From assembly GCA_026003195.1 (NCBI GenBank), contig BPGU01000003.1, forward strand, positions 248,001 through 312,000: a DNA stretch of 64,000 bases, in the 5' to 3' direction. The notes under the pieces were generated by a model that did no database searches, was not told the DNA's origin, and saw only the letters and a program-made list of their open reading frames with translations. The number at the start of each line of letters is the position of its first letter. Position 1 is the first letter of the stretch. This document shows positions 19,701 through 27,089 of this stretch, in pieces. Source of the stretch: Armatimonadota bacterium. GTDB lineage: Bacteria > Armatimonadota > HRBIN16. Both the position numbers and the translations under genes were made by a program.

Positions 19701-20208
19701 AGGGGAAGTGTACTACCGCACCATCGAACAGCCCAACATGGAAACCTGGCACGTCAGGCGGTACACCCTGGACTGGCAATGGAATCCCAACACCTCGCTC
19801 AGCCACCAGTTCCTGACCCTGCCCGAGCAGGGCAACAACCGTGTGCAACCGGTCGGGCTGAGTGTATGGAAGTTGAGCAATCGCCTGAACGCTCGCCAGA
19901 TGCTCAACGGCGAGTACCGCATCGAAACCGACTACGCCAAACGGCAGATTATCCGCCGGGCACTGCTGAGCGTTGCAGGCAAACTCTCTGCCCTCTCCAG
20001 CGGCGAGGTGGGCTACAGTCTGGACTCGGTCAACTATCAGGGGAATAAGGGAACAGCACATTCCTTCCACCTGCGCTACGGCTGGCAGCTGGACGATGAC
20101 CATTTCCTCAACCTGAGCCTGCGCTTGACCAACTACCAGCACCGCGTGCCGGACGGTCTTTCGCGCAATGAGCTGGCAGGCGCCCTCGAGTACAAGACGC
20201 GATTCTGA
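16717..20208 (+). CDS. Large exported envelope protein with ~76-residue repeats (predicted outer-membrane barrel-like)
   Basis: 1163 residues with a signal peptide (residues 1-23, ending A-W-G-Q). Near residue 75-115 the segment ERVMVDARTLQRNQDYTIDY followed by T-G-T-L-F-F resembles the SprA-type periplasmic module. The rest is built of alternating beta-strands (Y/F/R-rich alternation) and short helices. Units recur with a helix such as RFNDLREDQRAQWAKERG: they begin near residues 245, 329, 405, 481, 580 and 656, about 76 apart. The C-terminal third keeps alternating hydrophobic strands and ends L-E-Y-K-T-R-F, an aromatic C-terminus as in many outer-membrane barrels. It is coupled by TGATG to the anti-sigma gene. 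Function unknown; an outer-membrane channel or structural barrel is the best guess. Confidence 0.65.
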   Translation: MRLSVRDIFFTVVAFAAVATAWGQESTPATIPLAEGRITASKSPSSGSQAGQANADLLRGNGTRAGYLLRYGNIVPESERVMVDARTLQRNQDYTIDYTTGTLFFTEPVRTSQTIRVYYRYVPGASEQRGLLQAPAMRLQFGQSQLNMMYSSSAFLRREDGTTLQTDTYGMQTRLNLNSNSAVEGLLFFSSQRAVQAVADPTLQPGAPARPNTQVAAGSDRLILQNLNWSVGGLQLRGLYQDVGQRFAGFAALREQKAAPDQLLGWLEKERGMRRMSYGLGYVAGGMNLQTDISRVTDGKGEIRQAQYSVQTRQMELRFSETKVDPRFQRFNDLREDQRAQWAKERGLTRDTLSALFRLSGNSQLGVERQRILDSGSSIELTNYALQTAGLKLTYSTQEIDKDFTRFNDLAEAQRAQWAKERGWTRSFLRAELPPFKGTNLPTLFMQQTIRTETGNLNFRQISLNTQTVQANYTRHGTDPGFAIANLTPEEINQIALLARQQLDPNANAVTDNDRKQVLREAGLQRETLRVNMTAAANTQVSVVKTTVEDASGDVRRTQVAYTSPKFEVAYQQQSISDGFSRLGDLTDAERKLYAGETGIERRLVSTRFALDKDVSLSALFGNIRDSQGSVIRQSYALRTPRLSLSANLKQVDPTFSRIGDLTENDRNDLGGLLGFKYFDLSAQWQVSKTLWFEGFWIDSHNAQVQQMHRRQRLYFQYQPQASTRITHLNDRTNRDGSTEVLHRQWRETTTIDHVLGKGLKFSAYRDRVEEEGVLLQPTTSFTNFWRVESDKSRPIWFVVEQKHLRRTDGYYDLADTVQVQTPVSRSAIMQFTEQRFGRSDRPSELIRTVASQWLLRKDLTFAMSLSRRTTSADTGSLLKSFALSGPVLNFVNVTGKYDELRVDRANTKAQSEIAFSSLKPFSALGLTNIQFTGAYAALADRASWQKETRSGRLTANLGKHSLLAEYTSAFIPQAVDRLVMRTYQFTVAPMSNFKGEVYYRTIEQPNMETWHVRRYTLDWQWNPNTSLSHQFLTLPEQGNNRVQPVGLSVWKLSNRLNARQMLNGEYRIETDYAKRQIIRRALLSVAGKLSALSSGEVGYSLDSVNYQGNKGTAHSFHLRYGWQLDDDHFLNLSLRLTNYQHRVPDGLSRNELAGALEYKTRF

Positions 20209-20257
20209 CCGGTCAAGCGCCCATCCCGCTCACTCGTTTCTCTACCGCACACAAACA

Positions 20258-20266
20258 TGATATAAT
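20258..20266 (+). promoter_or_regulatory. Extended -10 promoter of the aldolase gene
   Basis: TGATATAAT at 20258-20266 is a consensus extended -10. The -35 position (TTCTCT) is poor, as is common with extended -10 elements. It implies a leader of about 115 nt before the ATG at 20390; the leader has a small hairpin (TCTGG...CCAGA) but no riboswitch I recognise. Confidence 0.65.
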
Positions 20267-20389
20267 ACACATGTTAGAGAAAAGGCTCTAAGGCGTCTGG
20301 GTTGCTCCAGATACAGGAGTAACCGAAGTCGCTGGCGAATAGACCACCAGGTAGTGTCAGCTGCCAGGGAGGAAGAAGGAGACCGAACG

Positions 20390-21352
20390 ATGATTGTTCC
20401 AACCCGCATTCTGTTCGAGCACGCATACGGTAAGTATGCGCTCGGCGCGTACAACATCAATAACCTCGAGCAGGCAATGGGGCTGTTCCGGGGTAACATG
20501 GAGTCGCAAGCGCCGTTCATCATCCAGATCAGCAAAGGCGCGCGCTCTTACACTGATAAACGGATGCTCGAAGCGATTATCCGCACGGCGGAGCAGATAT
20601 GGCCAGACGCGCTGTTTGCGGTGCATCTGGACCATGGCGATGAGCAGACATGCTATGACTGCATCGAGAGCGGGTTCTACTCGTCGGTGATGATCGACGG
20701 CTCGCACCTGCCCTTCGAGGAGAACATCGCGGTGACGAAGCGCGTGGTCGAGGCGGCTCACGCCAAAGGCATTAGCGTGGAGGCGGAGCTGGGTATGCTG
20801 GGTGGCGTGGAGGAGCATATTTCGGTAGACGAGAAGGATGCCCGCCTGACCGATCCGGCTGAGGCAGAGGAGTTCGTGAAGCGCACAGGCTGTGATAGTC
20901 TGGCGGTGGCTATTGGCACCAGTCACGGCGCGTACAAGTTCAGCGGTTCCCAGCGTATCCATCTGGACCGCGTGGAGGCGATCCAGAAGCGTCTGCCCGG
21001 CTTCCCGCTGGTCATGCACGGCTCGTCGTCGGTGCCGCAGGACGAGGTCGAGCGCATCAACGCCGCAGGCGGCTGCCTGAAGGGCACCAAGGGCGTAGAC
21101 CCTTCGCAGTATCTGCCTGCAGCCAAGCTCGGTGTGTGTAAGATTAACATCGACACGGATGGACGTCTCGTCTGGTGCCGCGTGCATCGCGAGTTCTTCC
21201 GTGACCACTGTGATAAGTTTGACCTGCGTGAGCCTGGCAAAATCTTCATGGCGGAATACGCCAAGTTCATTGCCAGCCGCAACGAACTGCTTGGCTCGGC
21301 GGGACAGCTCGAGTCTGCTCGCGAGTATGCGAAGAAAGCGCTGGCAAAGTAG
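20390..21352 (+). CDS. Class II fructose-bisphosphate aldolase family protein
   Basis: 320 residues. Zinc-dependent aldolase of glycolysis/gluconeogenesis or of a related ketose bisphosphate. Key family segments are A-Y-N-I-N-N at the N-terminus, the zinc/catalytic block H-L-D-H-G-D, S-V-M-I-D-G-S-H-L-P-F, the E-A-E-L-G loop, H-G-A-Y-K-F with a zinc His, and H-G-S-S-S-V-P followed by K-I-N-I-D-T-D. Start at ATG 20390 is supported by AAGGAG eight bases upstream; an in-frame upstream GTG lacks this. The family also contains tagatose-bisphosphate aldolase, so the exact substrate is not certain. A strong hairpin follows the gene. Confidence 0.9.
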   Translation: MIVPTRILFEHAYGKYALGAYNINNLEQAMGLFRGNMESQAPFIIQISKGARSYTDKRMLEAIIRTAEQIWPDALFAVHLDHGDEQTCYDCIESGFYSSVMIDGSHLPFEENIAVTKRVVEAAHAKGISVEAELGMLGGVEEHISVDEKDARLTDPAEAEEFVKRTGCDSLAVAIGTSHGAYKFSGSQRIHLDRVEAIQKRLPGFPLVMHGSSSVPQDEVERINAAGGCLKGTKGVDPSQYLPAAKLGVCKINIDTDGRLVWCRVHREFFRDHCDKFDLREPGKIFMAEYAKFIASRNELLGSAGQLESAREYAKKALAK

Positions 21353-21417
21353 CCTGCGCCGTTGCGAACCCTGACCGCAGGCTTCTGTCTGTGGTAGAGA
21401 CGACATTGTAGTCTATG

Positions 21418-21451
21418 CCAAAGGCGGCAACACTCCTGTTGCCGCCTTTGG
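21418..21451 (+). terminator. 15-bp perfect hairpin between aldolase and citrate synthase genes
   Basis: CCAAAGGCGGCAACA (21418-21432), loop CTCC, TGTTGCCGCCTTTGG (21437-21451). No long T-run follows, only ATTCTCTC. It ends twelve bases before the AGGAGAT ribosome site of the citrate synthase gene, so it may be a terminator, an attenuator or an mRNA-processing hairpin. Confidence 0.65.
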
Positions 21452-21475
21452 GATTCTCTCAGGAGATGTGTTGCC

Positions 21476-22615
21476 ATGATTGAGAAAAAAGAGGAACAGA
21501 CGGTGAATGTGGGTCTGCAGGACATTATCGCCAACGAGTCCAGCATCTGTTTTATCGACGGACAGAAGGGCAGACTGCTCTACCGGGGCTATGATGCGAT
21601 CGAGCTCGCCGAAAAGTCCACCTTCGAAGAGGTCGCCTATCTGCTGTGGTACGGCAGACTGCCCGGCAGGGTGGAGTTCGAGGTGTTTCTCGATAGCTTC
21701 ACCGGCAGCATGGAATTGCCTATCGAAACGGTGATGATACTGCGCATGTTCCCCAGGACCGCGACCCCAATGGAGATGCTGCGCACATCGGTATCTTCCC
21801 TGGGGCACTGGGACCCGGATAGCGGTAACACCCGGTTAGATGCCTGCCTGCGTAAAGCGATTCGCCTGACCGAACGTATTCCTCAGCTGGTCACTGCGCA
21901 CCAGCGGTTACGTCAGGGGCTGGAGCCCGTCCATCCCGTGCCCGGCAAGAGCATTGCCTACAACTTCCTCTACACTTTGCACGGAGAGGAACCGCCCGAA
22001 GAGTGGGTACGTGCCTTTGACGTGTCTCTCATCCTGCACGCAGACCATGAGTTAAACGCCTCTACCTTTGCGGCGCGCGTCGTTGCCTCTACGATGTCGG
22101 ACATGTACTCCGCGGTGACCAGCGCTATTGGCGCATTGAAGGGACCCCTGCACGGCGGAGCCAATGAGCAGGTGATGAAGATGCTCCTTGAAATCGGCGA
22201 GCCGGGCAAAGCGGAAGCCTGGGTGAAGAACGCACTGGCAAATAAGGTGAAGGTGCCGGGCTTTGGACATCGTGTGTACCGCACCGATGATCCTCGCGCG
22301 GTCATCCTGCGTCGATATGCGGAGCAGCTTACCCGAGGCACCCTGCACGAGTGGCTCTACCAGACCTGTGTCGAGGTGGAGCGTGTCATGCGGGAGAACA
22401 GCAAGGTCTACCCGAACGTGGACCTCTATTCGGGCATCTGCTATCATGCGATGAACATCCCTCTCGAACTGTTCACGCCCATTTTCGCCATGAGCCGTGT
22501 GGTGGGCTGGACGGCGCATATTCTGGAACAGTGGGCGAACAACCGGTTGATACGCCCTCGCGCCAGGTATGTCGGACCCGATGGACTATCCTACGTGTCC
22601 ATCGATCAGCGATAA
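21476..22615 (+). CDS. gltA: Citrate synthase
   Basis: 379 residues, the length of the short (Gram-positive/archaeal type) citrate synthases. It condenses acetyl-CoA with oxaloacetate at the entry of the TCA cycle. Catalytic segments are visible: D-H-E-L-N-A-S-T-F-A-A-R with a catalytic His, the G-P-L-H-G-G-A-N substrate His block, and the G-F-G-H-R-V-Y signature, with the catalytic Asp region near N-V-D-L-Y-S-G. AGGAGAT lies upstream of the ATG. Methylcitrate synthase is the main alternative; no prp genes are nearby, so citrate synthase is preferred. Confidence 0.92.
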   Translation: MIEKKEEQTVNVGLQDIIANESSICFIDGQKGRLLYRGYDAIELAEKSTFEEVAYLLWYGRLPGRVEFEVFLDSFTGSMELPIETVMILRMFPRTATPMEMLRTSVSSLGHWDPDSGNTRLDACLRKAIRLTERIPQLVTAHQRLRQGLEPVHPVPGKSIAYNFLYTLHGEEPPEEWVRAFDVSLILHADHELNASTFAARVVASTMSDMYSAVTSAIGALKGPLHGGANEQVMKMLLEIGEPGKAEAWVKNALANKVKVPGFGHRVYRTDDPRAVILRRYAEQLTRGTLHEWLYQTCVEVERVMRENSKVYPNVDLYSGICYHAMNIPLELFTPIFAMSRVVGWTAHILEQWANNRLIRPRARYVGPDGLSYVSIDQR

Positions 22616-22638
22616 GCGCATACCGGCGACCGTGTGGG

Positions 22639-22700
22639 GGGCACGACGAACGTGCCCTCTCCTATGTGTGCATGAGGGGCGGAAGGAACCTTCGCCCCCC
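22639..22700 (+). terminator. Two tandem hairpins after citrate synthase
   Basis: GGGCACG (22639-22645) pairs with CGTGCCC (22651-22657). A second stem pairs GGGGCG/AAGG (22676-22686, one bulged G) with CCTTCGCCCC (22689-22698). Neither has a clean T-run. The second ends 18 bases before the next start codon. Confidence 0.45.
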
Positions 22701-22717
22701 AGCATGAACAGAATAGC

Positions 22718-24601
22718 GTGAGTGTTCAATGGCTGGGTATATGGATAGGCTTGTTTCTTCTGCTCACGCCCGCTGCGGCACAACGGGTGGTCATCCTCTG
22801 CTTGCAGTCTGAGGATGTGCCTTTGTGGATCCGCCACACAGCGAACATGCCCGGCGCACAGGCGCTGGTGCTGAGCCGGGTTGCTTCCTCCCCCCGACAG
22901 CGTCCTGCGGCTCTCTCGCTCGAGCGATGGGAGCGCAGCGCGTATTTGACCCTGAACGCAGGGGTGCGCACTCTCGCTCCCGATAGCCTGTCGGCAAACG
23001 GCATCGAAAGGCTCCAGCAGCTGGTGCACACAAACCGTTCTTGGGGCTATCCGGTAGTGATCGGTTTGCTCCCGGAGGAACTGATGGCGCGGGGAGTGCA
23101 ACTCCGCTATTTGACCCTCCGCCGCGACTCGCCCATGTTGCTGGCTGGTGCGCCGTTTCCCGAACCGGATACACGGATTGTTTCCGACTGGACACGTCTG
23201 CTCCAGGTAGCCCGGTTCGTTTTGCAAGGGCATTCCCGCCTGATGTTGTGGATAGATGCCAGTCCCGTCACACCGCAACAGGTAGAGGAGCTGGTCAGGC
23301 AGTTGCAGGTGGACCTCACCCAGCCCACGGATACCCTGTACCTGCTCTCTCCGATACCCTCCCGGCGCGAAGTGAGCAGAGGTTCGCGGTTGGGATGGGT
23401 AATGCGTTTGGGGAGAAATGGGGAAGGCTTGCTGGCGACGAACTCCACCCGCCTGCCTGGCTTGGTGACCCTGCCCGACCTCACCGCAACATGGCTGGCT
23501 CACTTTGGAGGCGCACCGCCCCCCAGCGTCGTGGGTTCGCCGGCACAGGTGTTTCCCGACGAGCAGCACGCGCAGGCAATACAGCGGTTGTATCACTCGC
23601 TCATGAGACAAGTATGGTGGAACCGCACTGTGGGCGCTCTCCCCACGTTCCAGGCTGGTGCGCTTGCCATAGCGGGGGTGTTGTGGCTCACTCAGCGCAG
23701 AACGGGCAGGATATTACGCCTGTTGTTACTTTTCCCCTGCCTGTTGCCGGTGCTGGGGGTGTCACTGGTGCCCGTGCTGATCTGCTTTCCGCTGGGAGGC
23801 ATCTCTGTGGGGGACAGGGTGGGCATCTGGGCGCTGTGTATGGCGGGGTTGTTGGGCGTGCTTTCAGCCTTCCCTTTGCGCCAATCCTTACGTGTGCTGG
23901 CGACGTTGCTGATGATCTTTGTCGCGGTGGACTTACTCCGCGGAGGCAACCTCTTACGGTGGAGCGGTTTCGGCTACGTTTTGCAGGAGGGCGCGCGCTT
24001 CTACGGCGTAGGCAACGAGATGGCAGGTAGTGTATTTGGGGCGCAAAGCGGGTTTCTGGTCGCGGAAAGCGCGGGATGGAGTCTGCTGCGCTGGTTGCTC
24101 ACCGCTCTGGCACTGGGCGCCCCCTCGTGGGGGGCAAACGTCGGGGCGATGCTCTCCGCTCTCAGTGTGGCGTTCAGTCAGGCATTTCTTTCTCGCCGAA
24201 TGCGACTGGCAACGGTAGCGGCTGCAGGCGTGGTTCTGGTCGCAGTGGTGCTCTGGGATACTCTGTCTCCGTCTCCCAGCCATCTGGGCAGGGCGCTTCA
24301 GCATGCCCCCACATTGCTCACCACCATAGGGCGCAAGCTGCAGATGAACGTCAGCCTGCTGGTGAGCAGTGCGTGGACTCCTTTACTGCTGGCTGGATTG
24401 GCGGGCTTGAAGGGCGCACCTGTGCCCGTATGGGCAGGTGCTCTTGCGTTGCTGGTGCTGAACGATTCGGGCGTCGTGGCGGCTGCGGCGATGCTGGTAT
24501 GGTGGTGGGCGTGGCGGGCAGCGCAACAGGAGGCAGAGGTGAGCCTACAACCCCGTCGGATGGTCGAAGAAGCGGTGCTCCAGACCGAACATCCTGCGTA
24601 G
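22718..24601 (+). CDS. Multi-pass membrane protein with N-terminal exported domain, paralog of the gene at 25290-27089
   Basis: 627 residues. A signal peptide or first helix (residues 1-22) precedes an extracytoplasmic domain of about 290 residues; its late segment L-V-T-L-P-D-L-T-A-T-W-L-A-H-F resembles the end of alkaline-phosphatase-superfamily domains. About eight membrane helices follow. Conserved motifs shared with the paralog are R-F-Y-G-V-G-N-E, A-P-S-W-G-A-N-V-G, D-T-L-S-P-S-P-S-H-L-G and N-D-S-G-V-V-A-A-A. The GTG at 22718 is the likely start, though its ribosome site is weak. The 3' end overlaps the convergent NIF3 gene by 57 bases. Function unknown; an AlkP-like membrane-bound transferase or hydrolase is possible. 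Confidence 0.65.
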   Translation: MSVQWLGIWIGLFLLLTPAAAQRVVILCLQSEDVPLWIRHTANMPGAQALVLSRVASSPRQRPAALSLERWERSAYLTLNAGVRTLAPDSLSANGIERLQQLVHTNRSWGYPVVIGLLPEELMARGVQLRYLTLRRDSPMLLAGAPFPEPDTRIVSDWTRLLQVARFVLQGHSRLMLWIDASPVTPQQVEELVRQLQVDLTQPTDTLYLLSPIPSRREVSRGSRLGWVMRLGRNGEGLLATNSTRLPGLVTLPDLTATWLAHFGGAPPPSVVGSPAQVFPDEQHAQAIQRLYHSLMRQVWWNRTVGALPTFQAGALAIAGVLWLTQRRTGRILRLLLLFPCLLPVLGVSLVPVLICFPLGGISVGDRVGIWALCMAGLLGVLSAFPLRQSLRVLATLLMIFVAVDLLRGGNLLRWSGFGYVLQEGARFYGVGNEMAGSVFGAQSGFLVAESAGWSLLRWLLTALALGAPSWGANVGAMLSALSVAFSQAFLSRRMRLATVAAAGVVLVAVVLWDTLSPSPSHLGRALQHAPTLLTTIGRKLQMNVSLLVSSAWTPLLLAGLAGLKGAPVPVWAGALALLVLNDSGVVAAAAMLVWWWAWRAAQQEAEVSLQPRRMVEEAVLQTEHPA

Positions 24602-25306
24602 GTGTTCTCCCAGCGCGCGTACGCCCAGTGTCTCGGTGGCGTAGTGTCCCGCGTACAGCAGGTTGATACCCAGCTCCTCCGCATCCAGGTAGGTATGATG
24701 TGCGCCTTCGCCTGTCAGGAGCGTATCTATGCCCTGCTGGTATGCCTCGGTGAGGATGCGTGTCTGCCCTGCGCCGCCGGTGATAATGCCAATGCGCCGT
24801 GTCACGTCTCCACCAAAGGGCATGACTCTCACCTGGGTGCGCAGACCCGTCTCCACACGCGAAACCAGCTCAGCGAGAGGCAGATTCGCTTCACACACCA
24901 CGCCAACTGGTGTGCCCTGATAATCGCCGAACCGCCCGGACGGCTCGAACCCCAGTGCTCGCGCTAGCAGAGCATTGTTGCCCACCTCAGGATGCACATC
25001 CAGCGGCAGATGCACCGCATAGAGGCTGATCCCCTCGCGCAACAGGGGCTGCAGACGTCTCCGAAAACGTCCCACAATCGGCTGTAAGCCGTTCCAGAAC
25101 AAACCGTGATGCACGAGGAGCATGTCCGCGCCCCAGGTTGCCGCCTCTTCCACCGAGGCAACAGACACATCTACCGCTGTGAGCACCCGACGCACTTCCT
25201 CTTTGCCTTCCACCTGCAAGCCGTTGAAGGCGTTGGGATAATCAGGGATTTCGCGAATCGCCAGATAGTCGTCCAGGTAACCCGTCAAATCAGCGAGACG
25301 CACCAT
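24545..25306 (-). CDS. NIF3-like dinuclear metal-centre protein (GTP cyclohydrolase 1 type 2 / YbgI family)
   Basis: 253 residues, normal for the short NIF3 form. The metal-binding segments are present: L-L-V-H-H-G-L-F-W with the His pair, Y-A-V-H-L-P-L-D with His and Asp, and near the end L-Y-A-G-H-Y-A-T-E with the late His and Glu. The substrate of NIF3 proteins is not settled. The start at ATG 25306 lies 17 bases inside the end of the upstream membrane protein gene, so the order argB, membrane protein, NIF3 forms one operon. The 3' end overlaps the convergent membrane protein paralog. Confidence 0.88.
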   Translation of the reverse strand: MVRLADLTGYLDDYLAIREIPDYPNAFNGLQVEGKEEVRRVLTAVDVSVASVEEAATWGADMLLVHHGLFWNGLQPIVGRFRRRLQPLLREGISLYAVHLPLDVHPEVGNNALLARALGFEPSGRFGDYQGTPVGVVCEANLPLAELVSRVETGLRTQVRVMPFGGDVTRRIGIITGGAGQTRILTEAYQQGIDTLLTGEGAHHTYLDAEELGINLLYAGHYATETLGVRALGEHLRRMFGLEHRFFDHPTGL

Positions 25307-27089
25307 TTTTCACCTCCTGCAACCTGCTGGTCAGCACCGCTCCGACGCCGATGCCCAGTATCGCCGCCGCGGGCACAAAGCCCGAATCGTTGAACACCAA
25401 CGCTGCCCCAATGCACGCCATCCAGGGCAGGTATTCCTCTCGTCTGTCCTGCCAGAAGCCGGTGAGTATCCCTTGACGCAGTATTCGCCATAGTACCAGC
25501 CCGATTACCAGTAATACTCCCCACGTGAACGGGCTGAGCAGCACCCGTGCCATCAGCATGGCTTTGGAAGAGAGGATGTCTGCCACTGCTCCCCAACCTT
25601 CACTGCGCCAGCGCAGCCATGCTTCGCCCGCGTGCGAGGGAGATACGCTGAGACTGTCCAGCCACATCACTACCACCGCAGCGAGCAAACCGACTGTCAG
25701 CCAGCCAGCACACCGTATCCAGAGCCTCTGACTCTTCGTTTGCCTGCTTTCCCAAGCACAGCCCAGTCCAACCGCTGAGGTCAGCAAACCGCCGATGTTG
25801 GCTCCCCAGGCGGGCGCTGCCAGCACCACAGTAACGGCTGTCCAGAGGGTAGCCCTCAGCAGGGCAGGGAAGCCGTAAAGCCCCCACGCGAGCGCACAGC
25901 CCACCAGTACACCCATCAACTCGTTGCCCACACCGTAGAAGCGGATGCCTGACAGTGCGTACGCACTGTACATCGAGGACTTTACGCCGTATTGCCCACC
26001 TACAGCGTCGGCGATGATAACCAGTACACTCAGCGCGCAGGCGCGGACGTATGCCCGAAATGGCTCTTCCCACACGCCCCAGTGCGCCAGCAGCGACAGA
26101 GCCACCGCCGCCATTAACACGTTCAGCACATACTGCGCGAAGAAACTCGCAGGAAGGTACGACGCCAGCACTGTACCGACTGGCAGCGACAACAGGGCAC
26201 CGATAGCCACCGAAACGAGCAATTTCGCTCGGCGAGGTGCTTTTTGCAAGCGTATCCAGCGCAGAGCACCCCACGCTGCGACCAGTCCCCCCGTCACCTG
26301 CAGAATGCCGATCGGGATCAGCCCCTGGGCATTCCACTGGCATTTTTGCGCAAGAGCGCGCACCGCAGAAAAGGCATCCTCTTTTGCCAGCACGCGCACG
26401 GGATGTTCGCCATTCGCCGGTGGAATGCCGTGCCATTGCCGAAGCGTGGGCGCGATATCCATGTCGGCAACCAGCCCTTCCGTGCGCGTGGTGGCGGAGG
26501 TCAGGATACCCGTCGGCAGTCCGCTTCCTGCGATGACAATGGGTGCCAGCTGTATGCCGGAAAGAGGTAATCCAATCACTAGAATCCTGTCACGCTCCGG
26601 GTTCAGCGAGCCGATAGCGCGCTCCAGACCTCTGCTCACAGTGGGCAGGTCGCCACGAAACCACCATATCTGCACCTGCGCGGAGGGAGACGGAGGAGAG
26701 GGAGGAGGTGCGAGCAGAGCCTGCAGGTTTGCCCGCGGTGGCTCCAGGTGCAACTGCACCTCCACTCCCGCGCGCGTCAAGTCTTCCGTCAGCCAGCGCA
26801 GAGCGGAGTACTGTCTTCTGACCTGCGAGACATCTCGCGGTGGTGCCAAACGCCTGCCTGTCTGCAAGGTCGTGGCAAAACCTTCTGCCGCGTCCACTGC
26901 CCTGCCGGTGTTCATCAAACCCACAGCGCCATGACGCGCGAGGACATACAGTGCGCCCATTTCCCCCTGCTCGATATGCTGCCACGTGACACCCTCCACG
27001 ATGACTACCGCCGTGACTGGGCGCTGGGCAAGAACGCAGGGGGGGAATCCCAGCATCAGCAGAGCTATAGCCAGTGGGAAATACCTCAC
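25290..27089 (-). CDS. Multi-pass membrane protein with exported AlkP-superfamily-like domain, paralog of 22718-24601
   Basis: 599 residues. Signal peptide at residues 1-21 (L-M-L-G-F-P-P-C-V-L-A-Q). The exported domain begins V-T-A-V-V-I-V-E-G-V-T-W and ends with G-L-V-A-D-M-D-I-A-P-T-L-R-Q-W-H-G, a segment typical of the closing part of alkaline-phosphatase-like domains. About eight membrane helices follow, carrying R-F-Y-G-V-G-N-E, A-P-A-W-G-A-N-I-G, D-S-L-S-V-S-P-S-H-A-G and F-N-D-S-G-F-V-P-A-A-A, all shared with the paralog. Its ATG overlaps the argB stop (ATGA). The usual catalytic Thr/Ser nucleophile of the superfamily is not obvious, so the domain may not be a phosphatase. Confidence 0.68.
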   Translation of the reverse strand: MRYFPLAIALLMLGFPPCVLAQRPVTAVVIVEGVTWQHIEQGEMGALYVLARHGAVGLMNTGRAVDAAEGFATTLQTGRRLAPPRDVSQVRRQYSALRWLTEDLTRAGVEVQLHLEPPRANLQALLAPPPSPPSPSAQVQIWWFRGDLPTVSRGLERAIGSLNPERDRILVIGLPLSGIQLAPIVIAGSGLPTGILTSATTRTEGLVADMDIAPTLRQWHGIPPANGEHPVRVLAKEDAFSAVRALAQKCQWNAQGLIPIGILQVTGGLVAAWGALRWIRLQKAPRRAKLLVSVAIGALLSLPVGTVLASYLPASFFAQYVLNVLMAAVALSLLAHWGVWEEPFRAYVRACALSVLVIIADAVGGQYGVKSSMYSAYALSGIRFYGVGNELMGVLVGCALAWGLYGFPALLRATLWTAVTVVLAAPAWGANIGGLLTSAVGLGCAWESRQTKSQRLWIRCAGWLTVGLLAAVVVMWLDSLSVSPSHAGEAWLRWRSEGWGAVADILSSKAMLMARVLLSPFTWGVLLVIGLVLWRILRQGILTGFWQDRREEYLPWMACIGAALVFNDSGFVPAAAILGIGVGAVLTSRLQEVKNGASR

